Notes: generated by a model not told the origin, from the sequence alone. 64,000 bases of DNA from Candidatus Methylopumilus rimovensis (GCF_006364615.1 NZ_CP040986.1:496001-560000); one strand, 5' to 3'. Positions 50,770-61,918 are shown, counted from the stretch's first letter. A program made the numbers and translations.

Positions 50770-51867
50770 ATGACTAACTTGCTCGATTTGGACTACGAGC
50801 ACCTCGTTTCATATATTGAAACGTTCGGTGAAAAGCCGTATCGAGCCAAGCAGTTGATGCATTGGATTTATCATGAAAATCTCATTGATTTCAATGAGAT
50901 GACAGATATTTCTAAAGTATTTCGTGATGTATTAAAAGACAAAACCACCATTGAATTTCCAAGCGTCATGAGTGACGCGATGTCGGACGACGGCACACGT
51001 AAATGGCTATTTGATGTAGGCGGCAATAATGGTATTGAGACTGTGTTTATTCCCGAAGATGATCGAGGTACTTTATGCATTTCATCTCAAGTCGGATGTG
51101 CGCTTGAATGTACATTTTGTTCCACGGGTCGCCAAGGTTTTAATCGTAATTTAACGACCGCTGAAATTATTGGGCAGTTGTGGCTCGCCAATGTTTACAT
51201 TCGCCAACAAGAGGGTTATAACGGATTAGCGAATTCAGAACGTATCATCAGTAATGTGGTCATGATGGGGATGGGTGAACCACTCGCCAATTATGACAAT
51301 GTGGTGGCTGCGATGAAGTTGATGTTAGATGATAGAGCTTATGGCTTAAGCCGTCGTCGTGTCACACTTTCTACCAGTGGTTTAGTCAACGCCATGGATC
51401 GCTTAAAAGAAGATTGTCCCGTGGCATTGGCGGTATCCCTTCATGCATCGAATGATAAATTAAGGGACGAGATTGTGCCCATTAATAAAAAATTCCCTAT
51501 AAAAGAATTGATGGCAGGATGTCAGCGTTATTTAGAAAAAGCACCGAGAGATTTTGTGACGTTTGAATATGTGATGTTAGATGGCATTAATGATTCGGTG
51601 GAAGATGCAAAAGCGCTTTTAAATATTGTCAAAGATGTGCCATGTAAATTTAATTTAATCCCTTTTAATCCGTTTCCGAATAGCGGATATAAGTGTTCTT
51701 CCAGTGAACAAATAAGACGCTTTAAAGAGGTCCTCATGAACCAAGATTATATTGTGACAGTCCGAAAAACCCGGGGGGACGATATTGATGCGGCATGTGG
51801 GCAGCTCGCAGGGCAGGTCAAAGATAAGACCACAAGATCTCTAAAAAGAATGAATTTAACTCAATAA
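50770..51867 (+). CDS. rlmN: 23S rRNA/tRNA C2-adenosine methyltransferase RlmN
   Basis: A radical-SAM enzyme that methylates A2503 of 23S rRNA and A37 of some tRNAs. The 365-residue protein has the cluster-binding C110-x3-C114-x2-C117 ([13 protein letters not shown]), [33 protein letters not shown], and the C-terminal [20 protein letters not shown] that carries the methyl-carrying cysteine. It follows ndk by 9 bp. Confidence 0.97.
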   Translation: MTNLLDLDYEHLVSYIETFGEKPYRAKQLMHWIYHENLIDFNEMTDISKVFRDVLKDKTTIEFPSVMSDAMSDDGTRKWLFDVGGNNGIETVFIPEDDRGTLCISSQVGCALECTFCSTGRQGFNRNLTTAEIIGQLWLANVYIRQQEGYNGLANSERIISNVVMMGMGEPLANYDNVVAAMKLMLDDRAYGLSRRRVTLSTSGLVNAMDRLKEDCPVALAVSLHASNDKLRDEIVPINKKFPIKELMAGCQRYLEKAPRDFVTFEYVMLDGINDSVEDAKALLNIVKDVPCKFNLIPFNPFPNSGYKCSSSEQIRRFKEVLMNQDYIVTVRKTRGDDIDAACGQLAGQVKDKTTRSLKRMNLTQ

Positions 51868-51891
51868 CCTATTGATTTAATTAAATAAAAA

Positions 51892-53118
51892 ATGAAAGAA
51901 ATCTTCATTAAAAAACCGACTTATCAAGTGATGGTAGGATCCGTGCCTGTCGGCGGGGGCTCGCCTATTGTGGTTCAATCCATGACCAATACCGATACGG
52001 CAGATATTCAAAAAACCGTAGAACAGGTTTTCGATTTATGGAAAGCCGGTTCTGAAATTGTCAGAGTCACCGTCAATAATGAAGCCTCTGCCGATGCGAT
52101 TCCTCATATCATTGAAGGTTTGCAGAAAAGAAATTGTCATGTCCCCATCGTAGGTGACTTTCATTTTAATGGGCATAAGCTTTTACAGGCATATCCAGAG
52201 TGTGCAAAATTATTAGCAAAGTATCGTATCAATCCTGGCAATGTAGGTAAGGGTAGCCGTCGCGATGAACAGTTTGAAGCGATGATAGCCATTGCTAAAA
52301 CCTACGATAAGCCAGTGCGCATTGGCGTGAATTGGGGCAGTTTAGATCAGGTGAAGTTGGCCGCCATGATGGATGAGAATGCGAAATTAAAAATGCCATT
52401 GCCATCCGATGCATTGATGCGGGAAGCTTTAATCCAATCCGCTTTGGAATCGGCAGAACAAGCGGTCTCTTGGGGACTCCAAAAAAATAAAATTGTGATC
52501 TCGTGTAAAGTGAGTGTAGTTCAAGATTTAATCCTTATTTATCAAGAGCTTGCGAAAAGAACTTCATATCCACTCCACCTTGGTTTGACCGAGGCTGGCA
52601 TGGGTTCCAAAGGCATTGTGGCCTCTACAGCTGCTTTAGCGATTCTTTTACAACAAGGGATTGGCGACACCATTCGCGTATCTCTAACACCAACGCCTGA
52701 TGAATCGCGCACCAATGAAGTGGTGGTCGCGCAAGAGATTTTACAAACCATGGGCATTCGATCTTTTACACCTTTAGTCACCGCGTGTCCTGGTTGTGGT
52801 CGAACGACTTCGACTTATTTTCAGGAATTGGCTTTAGAGATTCAAACTTTTTTACGCGAATCGATGCCGCAATGGAAAGATACATTTCCGGGTGTTGAAG
52901 ATATGTCAGTCGCGGTCATGGGATGTGTCGTCAATGGCCCTGGAGAATCTAAACTCGCTAATATCGGTATTAGCTTACCCGGTACAGGAGAAATTCCAGT
53001 AGCACCTGTATTTGTCGATGGCGAAAAGACGGTGACTTTAAAGGGTGACAAAATCGCGCATGAATTTAAAGCGATTGTGATGAACTATGTGGAATCGCAC
53101 TATTCAAAGTTAAAATAG
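51892..53118 (+). CDS. ispG: 4-hydroxy-3-methylbut-2-enyl diphosphate synthase
   Basis: IspG is a [4Fe-4S] enzyme of the MEP isoprenoid pathway. The 408-residue protein has [20 protein letters not shown], the TIM-barrel part with [20 protein letters not shown], and the cluster cysteines in TACPGCGRT (near residues 300-303) and [11 protein letters not shown]. It follows rlmN directly; pilF and rodZ, which usually stand between them, are absent. Confidence 0.97.
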   Translation: MKEIFIKKPTYQVMVGSVPVGGGSPIVVQSMTNTDTADIQKTVEQVFDLWKAGSEIVRVTVNNEASADAIPHIIEGLQKRNCHVPIVGDFHFNGHKLLQAYPECAKLLAKYRINPGNVGKGSRRDEQFEAMIAIAKTYDKPVRIGVNWGSLDQVKLAAMMDENAKLKMPLPSDALMREALIQSALESAEQAVSWGLQKNKIVISCKVSVVQDLILIYQELAKRTSYPLHLGLTEAGMGSKGIVASTAALAILLQQGIGDTIRVSLTPTPDESRTNEVVVAQEILQTMGIRSFTPLVTACPGCGRTTSTYFQELALEIQTFLRESMPQWKDTFPGVEDMSVAVMGCVVNGPGESKLANIGISLPGTGEIPVAPVFVDGEKTVTLKGDKIAHEFKAIVMNYVESHYSKLK

Positions 53119-53123
53119 CAGCT

Positions 53124-54389
53124 ATGTCAAAAAAATTACAAAGCATTAAAGGTTTCTATGATGTCTTGCCTGATAAGACGCCGCTTTGGCATTTTGTCGA
53201 GGATAAGATACGCGAAGTATTAAATCTTTATGCGTATGAAAAAATCAATTTACCTATCGTTGAACCGACCTCACTTTTTGTGGATAGTGTGGGCACACAT
53301 ACGGATATTGTTGAAAAAGAAATGTATTCATGGGTGGACCCTTTAAATGAAGATCAATTAACCCTCCGCCCTGAGGGAACGGCGGGATGTGTAAGAGCGG
53401 TCATTGAGCATAACCTCACCTACAATGGCTCCATTCGTTTGTGGTATCAAGGCCCTATGTTCAGACACGAGAATGTTCAAAAAGGTAGGCAACGCCAATT
53501 TAATCAAGTAGGTGTTGAAGCGTTTGGATTTAGTGATCCCAATATTGATGCCGAACAAATTTTATTATTGGCAAGGCTTTGGAAAGCGCTCGATATCAAA
53601 GACGTCGAACTTCATATTAATTCGATCGGTGACCCTGAAGATCGATTGACCTATCGAGCGGAGCTCATTCGGTATTTTGAAACTCATCAAGACGTCTTAG
53701 ATGAAGATGCAAAACGTCGACTCCATCAAAATCCATTGCGGATTTTGGATAGTAAAAATCCTGCTATGCAAACCATGATTGAAGGGGCACCGAAACTATC
53801 CGAGTATTTAAATACTGAAGCCAAAGCGCATTTCGAATCAGTATGTGGATATTTAAAAGAAGCAGGTATTCCTTTTACATTAAACCATCGATTGGTACGA
53901 GGTCTTGATTATTACAATCGCACCGTATACGAATGGGTGACGCACCGCTTAGGCAGCCAAGGTACGATTGCGGGTGGTGGCAGATACGATTATTTAATCG
54001 AGCGCTTAGGCGGGGATAAAACACCTGCCTTAGGTTTTGGAATAGGGTTAGAACGTATTATTCTACTTTTAGAAGATATGGGTGTGGTTCTCCAAAACGA
54101 ACCCAATATTTATCTGGTGAATGTAGGGGATCTTGCCGAAAAGTATGCATTAAAGTTATCTGAAACATTAAGATCTCATGGATTGAAAGTGGTATTAAAT
54201 TCAGGGGGCAGTAGCTTCAAATCGCAAATGAAACGGGCTGATAAAAGTGGTGCGGCATTTGCTGTGATCTTAGGTGATGATGAAATGAAAGAGGGTGTGG
54301 CCCAAGTCAAATCCTTAAGAGTGGAAAATCAACAATCTAAAATTAAATTAGACGAACTAGCCACATTCTTCTTGAAACAAACATCATGA
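53124..54389 (+). CDS. hisS: Histidyl-tRNA synthetase
   Basis: A class II aminoacyl-tRNA synthetase of 421 residues. Motifs are IKGFYDVLPDKTPLWHFVED at the N terminus, LTLRPEGTAGCVRAVIEHNL, the motif-2 arginine in QGPMFRHENVQKGRQRQFNQ, the histidine-A loop GLDYYNRTVYEWVTH, and GFGIGLERIILLLE as motif 3. It starts 5 bp after ispG and overlaps the following ABC ATPase gene by 4 bp. Confidence 0.97.
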   Translation: MSKKLQSIKGFYDVLPDKTPLWHFVEDKIREVLNLYAYEKINLPIVEPTSLFVDSVGTHTDIVEKEMYSWVDPLNEDQLTLRPEGTAGCVRAVIEHNLTYNGSIRLWYQGPMFRHENVQKGRQRQFNQVGVEAFGFSDPNIDAEQILLLARLWKALDIKDVELHINSIGDPEDRLTYRAELIRYFETHQDVLDEDAKRRLHQNPLRILDSKNPAMQTMIEGAPKLSEYLNTEAKAHFESVCGYLKEAGIPFTLNHRLVRGLDYYNRTVYEWVTHRLGSQGTIAGGGRYDYLIERLGGDKTPALGFGIGLERIILLLEDMGVVLQNEPNIYLVNVGDLAEKYALKLSETLRSHGLKVVLNSGGSSFKSQMKRADKSGAAFAVILGDDEMKEGVAQVKSLRVENQQSKIKLDELATFFLKQTS

Positions 54390-55204
54390 AAAAAATCCTA
54401 GAAGTCAAACATTTAAAAGTGTCTCCCATCCATGAGCTTCGTAAAATTTTAGTGGATGATGTGTCATTTGATTTATACCCGGGTCGCACCACATGTATTG
54501 TGGGCGAATCAGGCAGTGGTAAAAGTTTAACGGCACTCTCCATCATGAAACTTTTGTCATCACAACTCAAACAAACAGGCGATATTTTTTTTGAGGAAAA
54601 AAATATTGCACATCTATCTAATGTGGAGATGCGATCCTTTCGTGGCAAATCGATGGCGATGATTTTTCAGGAACCCATGACTTCACTCAATCCTGTGATC
54701 TCGATTGGAGATCAAATTAAAGAAGCCTTGAGTGTCCATCTTGATTTAGATAAAAAAAGTTTAGATAAAAAAGTGGTGTCTCTCTTAAAGGAAGTGGGTA
54801 TTCCTGAGGATCGCGCTTCGAGTTATCCTGATGAGCTTTCAGGAGGACAAAGACAGCGCATCATGATTGCGATGAGTATTGCGTGCGAACCTGCTATTTT
54901 GATCGCGGATGAACCCACGACTGCATTAGATGTGACAGTGCAGGCACAAATCTTAAAGCTTCTATCTTCTTTAAAAGAAAAAAGACAGATGGCGATGCTT
55001 TTTATTACGCATGATTTTGGTGTGGTAGAAGAAATTGCAGATGATGTGATTGTCATGTATCAGGGTCACATCGTTGAAAAGGGAAGTGTCAAAGAAGTAT
55101 TAAAGAAACCAAAGCATGCTTACACCAAAGCGCTTCTTCAATGTGTGCCCGATGCCAAAGGCATTAAAAAACTAAAACCCATTCAGCATCGCGCATTTAT
55201 TTAG
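54386..55204 (+). CDS. Peptide-type ABC transporter ATP-binding protein (DppD-like)
   Basis: A 272-residue ATPase of the dipeptide/oligopeptide importer group: Walker A VGESGSGKSLTALSIM, Q-loop MIFQEPMTSLNPV, signature LSGGQRQRIMIAMSIACEPA, Walker B LIADEPTTALDVTVQAQIL and H-loop FITHDFGVVEE. The C terminus ends soon after KPKHAYTKALLQCVPDA, so it lacks the longer cysteine-bearing tail of typical DppD (about 320-330 residues). It overlaps hisS and pairs with the next ATPase. No permease or binding-protein gene is in the window. Confidence 0.85.
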   Translation: MKKILEVKHLKVSPIHELRKILVDDVSFDLYPGRTTCIVGESGSGKSLTALSIMKLLSSQLKQTGDIFFEEKNIAHLSNVEMRSFRGKSMAMIFQEPMTSLNPVISIGDQIKEALSVHLDLDKKSLDKKVVSLLKEVGIPEDRASSYPDELSGGQRQRIMIAMSIACEPAILIADEPTTALDVTVQAQILKLLSSLKEKRQMAMLFITHDFGVVEEIADDVIVMYQGHIVEKGSVKEVLKKPKHAYTKALLQCVPDAKGIKKLKPIQHRAFI

Positions 55205-55223
55205 AAATTACTTTTTTTAAATT

Positions 55224-56048
55224 ATGGCAAAAAATATTAAAAATGAAATGCTGCTCGAAGCGAAAGGTCTTTATAAAACCTATACGCAAACGTCTGGTTT
55301 TTTTGTAAGACGTCAAAGCACGATCAAAGCACTCAATAACGTCAGTTTATCCATAAAAAAAGGTGAAACGCTGGCCATCGTCGGTGAATCAGGTAGTGGC
55401 AAGTCAACGTTAGCGCGTTGTCTGTTACAATTGCTGTCGCTTGATCAAGGGGAACTTTTCTTTAAAGGTAAAAATCTTAAAACTTTAAATGTTAAGGATA
55501 AAAAAGATCTTAAACGTCATATACAAATGGTGTTTCAAGATCCCTATGCTTCACTCAATCCTCGTATGAAGATTGGTGAAATCTTAGAAGAGGGTTTATT
55601 GATTCATGGCTTAGGGGACAAAAGGTCGCGTGATAAAAAGATCCGCGACATGATTAAAAAAGTAGGGCTCGAAGTGGCTGATGTAAATAAATACCCACAT
55701 CAGTTTTCAGGGGGGCAAAGACAAAGAATTGGAATTGCAAGAGCTTTAATTGTTGATCCAGAACTTGTGATTTGTGATGAGCCGGTATCAGCGCTTGATG
55801 TATCGATTCAAGCACAGATTTTATTATTACTCAAAGAATTACAAAAAGAATTAGGTTTAAGTTATTTATTTATTAGTCATGATTTAAGAGTCGTTCGACA
55901 TATGGCAGATCACATTGTGGTCATGCATCAAGGTAAAATTGTCGAACAAGGCTCAGTTAAAAGTATCTATGAAAAACCAAAAGCCCATTACACACGTGAA
56001 CTTTTAAACGCAATACCAGGAAAACATTTTAATTTTAAAGTGAGTTAA
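55224..56048 (+). CDS. Peptide-type ABC transporter ATP-binding protein (DppF-like)
   Basis: A 274-residue ATPase: FVRRQSTIKALNNVSLSIKK, Walker A VGESGSGKSTLARCLLQ, signature FSGGQRQRIGIARALIVDPE, Walker B LVICDEPVSALDVSIQAQIL and H-loop FISHDLRVVRHMADHIVVMH, ending shortly after KAHYTRELLNAIPG. The VSALDVSIQAQ block is typical of DppF/OppF/YejF. It is 19 bp behind its partner. The two may correspond to the halves of fused YejF-type ATPases, with permeases elsewhere. Confidence 0.85.
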   Translation: MAKNIKNEMLLEAKGLYKTYTQTSGFFVRRQSTIKALNNVSLSIKKGETLAIVGESGSGKSTLARCLLQLLSLDQGELFFKGKNLKTLNVKDKKDLKRHIQMVFQDPYASLNPRMKIGEILEEGLLIHGLGDKRSRDKKIRDMIKKVGLEVADVNKYPHQFSGGQRQRIGIARALIVDPELVICDEPVSALDVSIQAQILLLLKELQKELGLSYLFISHDLRVVRHMADHIVVMHQGKIVEQGSVKSIYEKPKAHYTRELLNAIPGKHFNFKVS

Positions 56049-56071
56049 TTTTTTAAAGGAAATAAAAAGCT

Positions 56072-56698
56072 ATGGCACTCGATTTAGAAGAACAAGAACA
56101 GGTAGACGAACTTAAAGCGCTTTGGAAAAAATACGGCACCTATATTACACGCGGTGCTATTGCATTCTTTGTGTTGTATGGACTCTTTCAAGGCTGGGGT
56201 TATTATCAAAATAAACAATCATTGAACGCGTCCGAAGCTTATCAAAGTATCGTGGTATTAGATGAAAAAAATACCAAAGAGATTATGCAAAAAGCTGAAA
56301 GCTTGATGGATAACTATGGGGGTACACCCTATGCAGGCCGTGCTGCTATTTTATTTGCAAAAGCCAGCTACGCTGAAGGATCAAAAGATAAAGCAAAAGA
56401 AAAATTAGAGTGGGCATCAAGACATGCAAAAGAATCTGCGACAGAATCCATTGCACTCATTCAATTAGGTCAAGTATTGTTAGAAGAAAAAAAATATGAA
56501 GAGGCTTTGAAAAAAGCGAACGATGTGGATAATGAAGGTTATCTAGGTTTAGCGAATGATCTAAAGGGAGATGCTTTAAGTGCGATGGGTAAAAAAGAAG
56601 ATGCCAAAAAAGCATACCTTGAAGCACTCAAACGATTTGGACCTAAAGATCCTTATGCAAAATTCACACAAGAAAAATTAGAAACACTTGGAGTGTAG
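56072..56698 (+). CDS. yfgM: YfgM-like ancillary SecYEG subunit with TPR
   Basis: A 208-residue protein with one N-terminal membrane span (GAIAFFVLYGLFQGWGYYQN) and a periplasmic tetratricopeptide domain (ILFAKASYAEGSKDKAKEKL, LIQLGQVLLEEKKYEEALKK, DLKGDALSAMGKKEDAKKAY). YfgM associates with the SecYEG translocon and periplasmic chaperones. Position between hisS and bamB is its usual place, here separated by the ABC ATPases. Confidence 0.88.
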   Translation: MALDLEEQEQVDELKALWKKYGTYITRGAIAFFVLYGLFQGWGYYQNKQSLNASEAYQSIVVLDEKNTKEIMQKAESLMDNYGGTPYAGRAAILFAKASYAEGSKDKAKEKLEWASRHAKESATESIALIQLGQVLLEEKKYEEALKKANDVDNEGYLGLANDLKGDALSAMGKKEDAKKAYLEALKRFGPKDPYAKFTQEKLETLGV

Positions 56699-56702
56699 TC
56701 GT

Positions 56703-57875
56703 TTGAAATTTTTTCAATGTCTTTCACTTTTACTTTTATCTTTAACCTTAGGTGCTTGCGGACCTGTTAAAGATTTTAAAGACCAAATTACAGAAAGAAT
56801 TGTAGGGCAAGATCCGGTCGATCCACCTGCCGAATTAAAAGAGTTCAAGGCTAAACTCAATCCAAAAATTTTATGGTCCGTTAAACTCGAAGGCAGTGAA
56901 AGTTATGAATTTTCACCAGGGTTAATGGAAGATAACGCTTATGCGGCATCCTCTGATGGGACACTCATAAAAGTCGATTTAAAAACGGGCAAAACCATTT
57001 GGAAAATAAACACCGGTGAAAAATTATCGGGTGGTGTCGGTGTCAGTTTAAATGAAATGATCGTGGGTACACCGACCGGCTTACTAATTGCGTATGATTT
57101 AAATGCTAAATTACTTTGGAAGACAAGACTATCGAGTCAAATTTTAAGTGCACCGACGATTCATGAAGGTTTAGCGATTGTGAGAACATCAGACAATCTC
57201 ATTCATGCGATCAATGTGAAAGACGGATTAAAGAAGTGGACTTTTTCAAGAGTCGGGCCACCATTGACTTTACGTTCAAGTGTGGGGATTGTGACAAGTG
57301 ATGGTGTGATTTATGCAGGTTTTCCTGGAGGTAAACTCGCCGCCATTCGAGAAGATAATGGCACGCTGATGTGGGAAATTACGGTAGCTCAGCCGAAGGG
57401 TGTGACAGAAATTGAACGCGCATCGGATGTGACAAGTTCCCCCGTCATTGATGGATTAACGATCTATACAGTCGCTTATCAAGGAAAGATTTCAGCGGTC
57501 GATCGCGTGAACGCACGAACGCTGTGGAGTCGTGATATCTCAAGTTATACAGGGTTGAGTGTCGAGGGGGCGAGAATTTATGTAGCACACACCGGTGGTG
57601 CACTTTATTCGCTCGCGATTGAATCTGGTAAAACCTACTGGCGGCAAGGAGAACTCTTAAATCGTAGACTCACAACACCTTTAGGTATGGGCGATCATGT
57701 GGCAGTTGGCGACTTAGAAGGTTACATCCATATCTTAGATAAAGAAACGGGTCAATTTTTGGGCCGTATTCGTTTAGATGATGCGCCGGTCATGCGTCGA
57801 CTCCTTGAATTTGAAACCGGTAAATTTTTAGCACAAACACGTAACGGCGGACTCTACGCCATCAGTATTCAATAA
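56703..57875 (+). CDS. bamB: Outer-membrane assembly lipoprotein BamB
   Basis: BamB is the beta-propeller lipoprotein of the BAM complex. The start TTG 56703, after GGAG at 56690, gives [20 protein letters not shown] with lipobox LGAC (Cys19), then a propeller of PQQ-like blades: [70 protein letters not shown] and [17 protein letters not shown]. An earlier TTG at 56688 would put five residues before the signal peptide. Length 390 fits the family. Confidence 0.94.
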   Translation: MKFFQCLSLLLLSLTLGACGPVKDFKDQITERIVGQDPVDPPAELKEFKAKLNPKILWSVKLEGSESYEFSPGLMEDNAYAASSDGTLIKVDLKTGKTIWKINTGEKLSGGVGVSLNEMIVGTPTGLLIAYDLNAKLLWKTRLSSQILSAPTIHEGLAIVRTSDNLIHAINVKDGLKKWTFSRVGPPLTLRSSVGIVTSDGVIYAGFPGGKLAAIREDNGTLMWEITVAQPKGVTEIERASDVTSSPVIDGLTIYTVAYQGKISAVDRVNARTLWSRDISSYTGLSVEGARIYVAHTGGALYSLAIESGKTYWRQGELLNRRLTTPLGMGDHVAVGDLEGYIHILDKETGQFLGRIRLDDAPVMRRLLEFETGKFLAQTRNGGLYAISIQ

Positions 57876-57877
57876 TC

Positions 57878-59308
57878 ATGTTACCCACCATAGCACTTGT
57901 TGGCCGACCCAATGTCGGTAAGTCGACTTTATTTAATCGTTTAACGAAGTCGCGCGATGCATTAGTGGCCGACCTTCCTGGCTTAACACGTGATCGTCAT
58001 TATGGTCGAGGTTTAGGTGGTGATATGCCTTATATCGTCATCGATACAGGTGGCTTTGAGCCTTTGATTGAAAAAGGCATTCAAAAAGAAATGGCAAAAC
58101 AAACGCTTCTTGCCATTGATGAAGCCGACATCATTTTTTTTATTACGGATGGTAGGCAAGGTGTCACGCCGCACGATCGTGTCATTGCAGATTTACTTCG
58201 GAAGATGAATCGTAATATTTATTTACTCGTCAATAAAACGGAAGGTATGCAAAGAGCGGTGGCGACCGCCGAATTTTTTGAATTAGGCTTAGGTGATCCT
58301 TTAGGTATTTCATCAGCGCACGGTGAAGGTGTGCGCGATATGATTCAAATGGCTTTAGAACCTTTCAAAAAAGAAGAGGTTGATACTGATGAAGTAAGTC
58401 AAAAAATTCCAAAGATTGCCATTGTAGGTCGTCCTAATGTAGGTAAGTCCACACTCGTCAACGCATTCTTAGGTGAGGATCGTGTCATCGCATTTGATGA
58501 ACCCGGTACGACACGTGATTCAATTCAAATTGATATTGAGCGCAATCAAAAAAATTACACACTCATTGATACAGCAGGTATACGCAAAAAAGGTAAAGTC
58601 TTTGAAGCGGTTGAAAAATTTTCCGTGATTAAAACTTTGCAAGCGATTGAAGAAGCAAATGTAGCGATTCTTGTGGTCGACGCAGAAGAAGGTATTACGG
58701 AGCAAGATGCGCATGTGGGGGCTTATATTTTGGATGCAGGACGAGCGCTCGTCGTGGCTATTAATAAATGGGATCGCTTAAAAGAAGATGAAAGAGATAT
58801 AGTGAAGCAAGACATTCAGCGTAAATTACAATTTTTAAAATTTGCAGAATTTCAATATGTCTCGGCTTTAAAGAAAAAAGGTCTCACCGAAATTTTAAAG
58901 TCAGTGGATGAAGCTTATCGTGGTGCTTTTATTAAATTGGCCACACCTAAATTAACAAGAGTTCTCATTGATACCTTACAACAACATCAACCCCCCATCT
59001 CTAGAGGTATTCGTCCTAAATTACGCTATGCGCATCAAGGTGGATCGAATCCACCAGTGATTGTCATTCACGGTAATCATGTGAATGCCATTAAAGATAG
59101 CTATATGCGTTTTCTTGAAGGTGCTTTTAGACAGGCTTTTCAAATCATTGGCACACCTTTAAGGGTGCAGTTTAAACAAGGCGAGAATCCTTACCTGGAT
59201 GAAGAAAAAAGAAAACCTAAAGAGGGTGTCGTCTCGATGCGTCGACGTAAAAATGCCTTACGTAAAAAATTGACCGAAAAAAATAAGTTAGCAGCAAAGA
59301 CGCGCTAA
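57878..59308 (+). CDS. der: Ribosome biogenesis GTPase Der (EngA)
   Basis: Der has two tandem G domains and a KH-like domain and is needed for 50S assembly. The 476-residue protein has G1 [12 protein letters not shown] at residues 7-18 and a second [12 protein letters not shown] near 190, DTGGFEP and [10 protein letters not shown] as G3, NKTEG and NKWDRL as G4, and the KH part at about 350-445. Its stop overlaps the convergent bamD stop by 4 bp. Confidence 0.97.
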   Translation: MLPTIALVGRPNVGKSTLFNRLTKSRDALVADLPGLTRDRHYGRGLGGDMPYIVIDTGGFEPLIEKGIQKEMAKQTLLAIDEADIIFFITDGRQGVTPHDRVIADLLRKMNRNIYLLVNKTEGMQRAVATAEFFELGLGDPLGISSAHGEGVRDMIQMALEPFKKEEVDTDEVSQKIPKIAIVGRPNVGKSTLVNAFLGEDRVIAFDEPGTTRDSIQIDIERNQKNYTLIDTAGIRKKGKVFEAVEKFSVIKTLQAIEEANVAILVVDAEEGITEQDAHVGAYILDAGRALVVAINKWDRLKEDERDIVKQDIQRKLQFLKFAEFQYVSALKKKGLTEILKSVDEAYRGAFIKLATPKLTRVLIDTLQQHQPPISRGIRPKLRYAHQGGSNPPVIVIHGNHVNAIKDSYMRFLEGAFRQAFQIIGTPLRVQFKQGENPYLDEEKRKPKEGVVSMRRRKNALRKKLTEKNKLAAKTR

Positions 59309-60120
59309 TCTTTATCCCAGAATTTCCACCAATCTTTTTTCTTGATATCTTTGCTCTTAGCAAACATGGAACTATTGGGATAATTCTGCTTTAAAATTCT
59401 CAAGCTATCTTCCTTGAGATCGTTAGCACCTAAGTTATCATAAGCGCTGATAATAATCACAAGCGCTTCCTCAATATAATTCGAGTCAGGGTAAGTCTCA
59501 ATCATAAATTTAGCTCGGTTCAATGCAGCAACATAAGCATTAATTTTCATGTAATGACGCGCCACATGAAGTTCATGATCAGCTAATTTATTCTTTAAGT
59601 AAATCATGCGCTCAGTGGCATCTTTGCCGTAGCGGGTATTAGGATAGAGCAAGAGTAAATCTTTGAATGCAAGGAAAGATTGTCTCAGTATCTTAGGATC
59701 ACGATCGCTGATGTCTTGAAATGTCAACTTTTCCATCACGCCTCGTTGTTTAAAGTAAGCCACTCCTTTTAAGTAGTAAGCGTAATCAAGATTAGGATGG
59801 TTAGGATGTATCTTAATAAAGCGCTCAACGGTAGATACACATTGGGCTGCATCTTCTTGCTTATAGTAGGCATAAGCAATATCAAGTTGTGCTTGTGCCC
59901 CAAATTTACTATTTGGATAGCGTGATTCTAATTTTTGTAAATATTCGATCGCCTTTTTATAGTCATTGCTTGTCATCCGTTCCGAGGCTTTTTCATAAAT
60001 ACGTTCTGCTGATAAACCTTTTGTATCGTCTAGCTCAGTCGGGGGTCCAAAAATGGCACAAGACTCGAGAAAAAGCATCATAATAACGACTATGAGAATA
60101 CGCATACGAACCTTTAACAT
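59305..60120 (-). CDS. bamD: Outer-membrane assembly lipoprotein BamD
   Basis: BamD is an essential TPR lipoprotein of the BAM complex. The 271-residue frame has a signal peptide with lipobox LESC ([20 protein letters not shown] from the second methionine; the upstream start adds five residues). TPR units follow: [77 protein letters not shown] and [20 protein letters not shown]. It is convergent with der and divergent from rluD. Confidence 0.95.
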   Translation of the reverse strand: MLKVRMRILIVVIMMLFLESCAIFGPPTELDDTKGLSAERIYEKASERMTSNDYKKAIEYLQKLESRYPNSKFGAQAQLDIAYAYYKQEDAAQCVSTVERFIKIHPNHPNLDYAYYLKGVAYFKQRGVMEKLTFQDISDRDPKILRQSFLAFKDLLLLYPNTRYGKDATERMIYLKNKLADHELHVARHYMKINAYVAALNRAKFMIETYPDSNYIEEALVIIISAYDNLGANDLKEDSLRILKQNYPNSSMFAKSKDIKKKDWWKFWDKD

Positions 60121-60147
60121 TAAAAATATACGTCGAATTATAGCATT

Positions 60148-61194
60148 ATGAGTGATGATGAAAGATTATTGGCAATCCCTGAAAGTCATGCTGGCTTAAG
60201 GGTGGATGTCGCTTTGCAACAACTCTTGCCTGAATTTTCACGTTCAAAATTACAAGAGTGGATTAAGAATGAGTTCGTATTCGTTAATCAATCCCCTGTA
60301 TCTTCCAAGCATAAGGTTTATGCAGGGGATGAAATCAAAATCATTATTCAACAAAATCCAGAAAATAATGCATTTTTACCTGAGGCTATTCCACTTGATA
60401 TTATTTTTGAAGATGAGACGTTGCTTGTGATTAATAAACCCGCAGGCATGGTGGTTCACCCTGCGGTAGGTAATTGGTCAGGCACACTGCTTAATGCACT
60501 CCTTCATCATACGCCAGATATCGCACATATGCCTCGTTGCGGTATTGTGCATCGATTAGACAAGGAAACGAGTGGACTTTTGGTCGTGGCTAAAACTTTA
60601 AGTGCACAAACACATTTAGTGCAACAACTTCAAGCAAGAACAGTGAAAAGAGAATATCGCGCAATTGTGTGGGGTCAGCTATGGAAAAACGGCACGGTGA
60701 ATCAACCAATCGGAAGACACCCATCTATACGAACACGCATGGCTATTCATTTATCAGGAAAGCCTGCCATCACCCATTATGAAATATTAGAGCGATTTGG
60801 CGTGCATACCTATTTAAGATGTAATCTTGAAACAGGGCGCACACATCAAATTCGAGTTCATATGCAATACCTAAAAGCGCCTATTGTGGGCGACCCTGTT
60901 TATGGTTTGAAAAGCATTATGCCAATTAAATCGATGAGTCATGCACTGCATCAGCATATATTAGGTTTTGATCGTCAAGCACTTCATGCCATTCGATTAG
61001 GACTCATTCATCCATCAAATAATAAAGCGATGGAATGGTCTATCGATTTACCAAATGATATGAAAAATTTACTCGAGACAATTAGGTCGGAGCAGTCTGA
61101 TGTTGCGGATCCTTTAGCAGATTTGGATTTTGAAGATTATCTTGATGAGTCAAGCGATGATATCGATGACGATATCTTGGAGGATGATGAGTAA
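60148..61194 (+). CDS. rluD: 23S rRNA pseudouridine synthase RluD
   Basis: RluD makes pseudouridines 1911, 1915 and 1917 in helix 69 of 23S rRNA. The 348-residue protein has an S4 domain at the N terminus (LRVDVALQQLLPEFSRSKLQ), the catalytic aspartate in GIVHRLDKETSGLLVVAKT near residue 138, and LETGRTHQIRVHMQYLKAPI. The last 30 residues are highly acidic (DFEDYLDESSDDIDDDILED), beyond the usual end. It overlaps pgeF by 8 bp at its end. Confidence 0.95.
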   Translation: MSDDERLLAIPESHAGLRVDVALQQLLPEFSRSKLQEWIKNEFVFVNQSPVSSKHKVYAGDEIKIIIQQNPENNAFLPEAIPLDIIFEDETLLVINKPAGMVVHPAVGNWSGTLLNALLHHTPDIAHMPRCGIVHRLDKETSGLLVVAKTLSAQTHLVQQLQARTVKREYRAIVWGQLWKNGTVNQPIGRHPSIRTRMAIHLSGKPAITHYEILERFGVHTYLRCNLETGRTHQIRVHMQYLKAPIVGDPVYGLKSIMPIKSMSHALHQHILGFDRQALHAIRLGLIHPSNNKAMEWSIDLPNDMKNLLETIRSEQSDVADPLADLDFEDYLDESSDDIDDDILEDDE

Positions 61195-61918
61195 TTTTTT
61201 TATCCCCAAATGGCCAGTGCCGTCAAATATTAAATCAATGCAAACGGTGAGAGTTGAGGGAAAAAGCAAAGGCAAATACAACAGTTTTAATTTAGCCACA
61301 CACGTGAATGATGATATTAATGACGTGGATTTTAATCGTGCATTATTAAATCAACATTTACCCAGTGCGCCATGTTGGCTAAGCCAAACGCATAGTGCTG
61401 ATGTGGTCGAGTTACCATCGCCTCTATTAAATGCCGATGCGAGCTTCACAAAAGATAAAAATATTGTATGTGTAGTGCAAACAGCAGACTGCTTGCCTTT
61501 GTTAATTACAAATAACGATGGCACAATAGTCGCGGCCATTCATGCAGGCTGGCGAGGTCTTTTAAATGGCGTGATTGAAAATACACTGCATAAAATGAAT
61601 CTTCCAGCGCATGAAATACTGATATGGTTAGGCCCTGCCATCAGTCAAAATCATTTTGAAGTGGGTAGTGAAGTGAAGGATAGTTTTTGTGAAAAACATG
61701 ATGAGGCTAAAAAAGCTTTTAAGTCGATATCCAAACAAAAATGGTTAGCTGATATTTATATGCTTGCCAAAATTCGTCTTCATGCATATGGTGTTAGTCA
61801 AATTTACGGTGCGAGTGTGACTGAAGACTATTGCACATTCGCTCATCATAAAGATTATTTTTCGTATCGACGAGATGGTGAAACAGGTCGTATGGCCTCC
61901 CTCATTTGGATTGCATGA
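61187..61918 (+). CDS. pgeF: Purine nucleoside phosphorylase PgeF / YfiH family
   Basis: YfiH/PgeF proteins (laccase-domain, copper/zinc binding) act in nucleoside turnover and peptidoglycan quality control. The 243-residue protein has NLATHVNDDINDVDFNR, CWLSQTHSADVVELP, VVQTADCLPLLITNNDG, AIHAGWRGLLNGVIENTL and LGPAISQNHFEVGSEVKD, giving the metal-site His and Cys. I chose ATG 61187 just after GGAGG; ATG 61184 is also possible. The start overlaps the end of rluD. Confidence 0.9.
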   Translation: MSNFFIPKWPVPSNIKSMQTVRVEGKSKGKYNSFNLATHVNDDINDVDFNRALLNQHLPSAPCWLSQTHSADVVELPSPLLNADASFTKDKNIVCVVQTADCLPLLITNNDGTIVAAIHAGWRGLLNGVIENTLHKMNLPAHEILIWLGPAISQNHFEVGSEVKDSFCEKHDEAKKAFKSISKQKWLADIYMLAKIRLHAYGVSQIYGASVTEDYCTFAHHKDYFSYRRDGETGRMASLIWIA

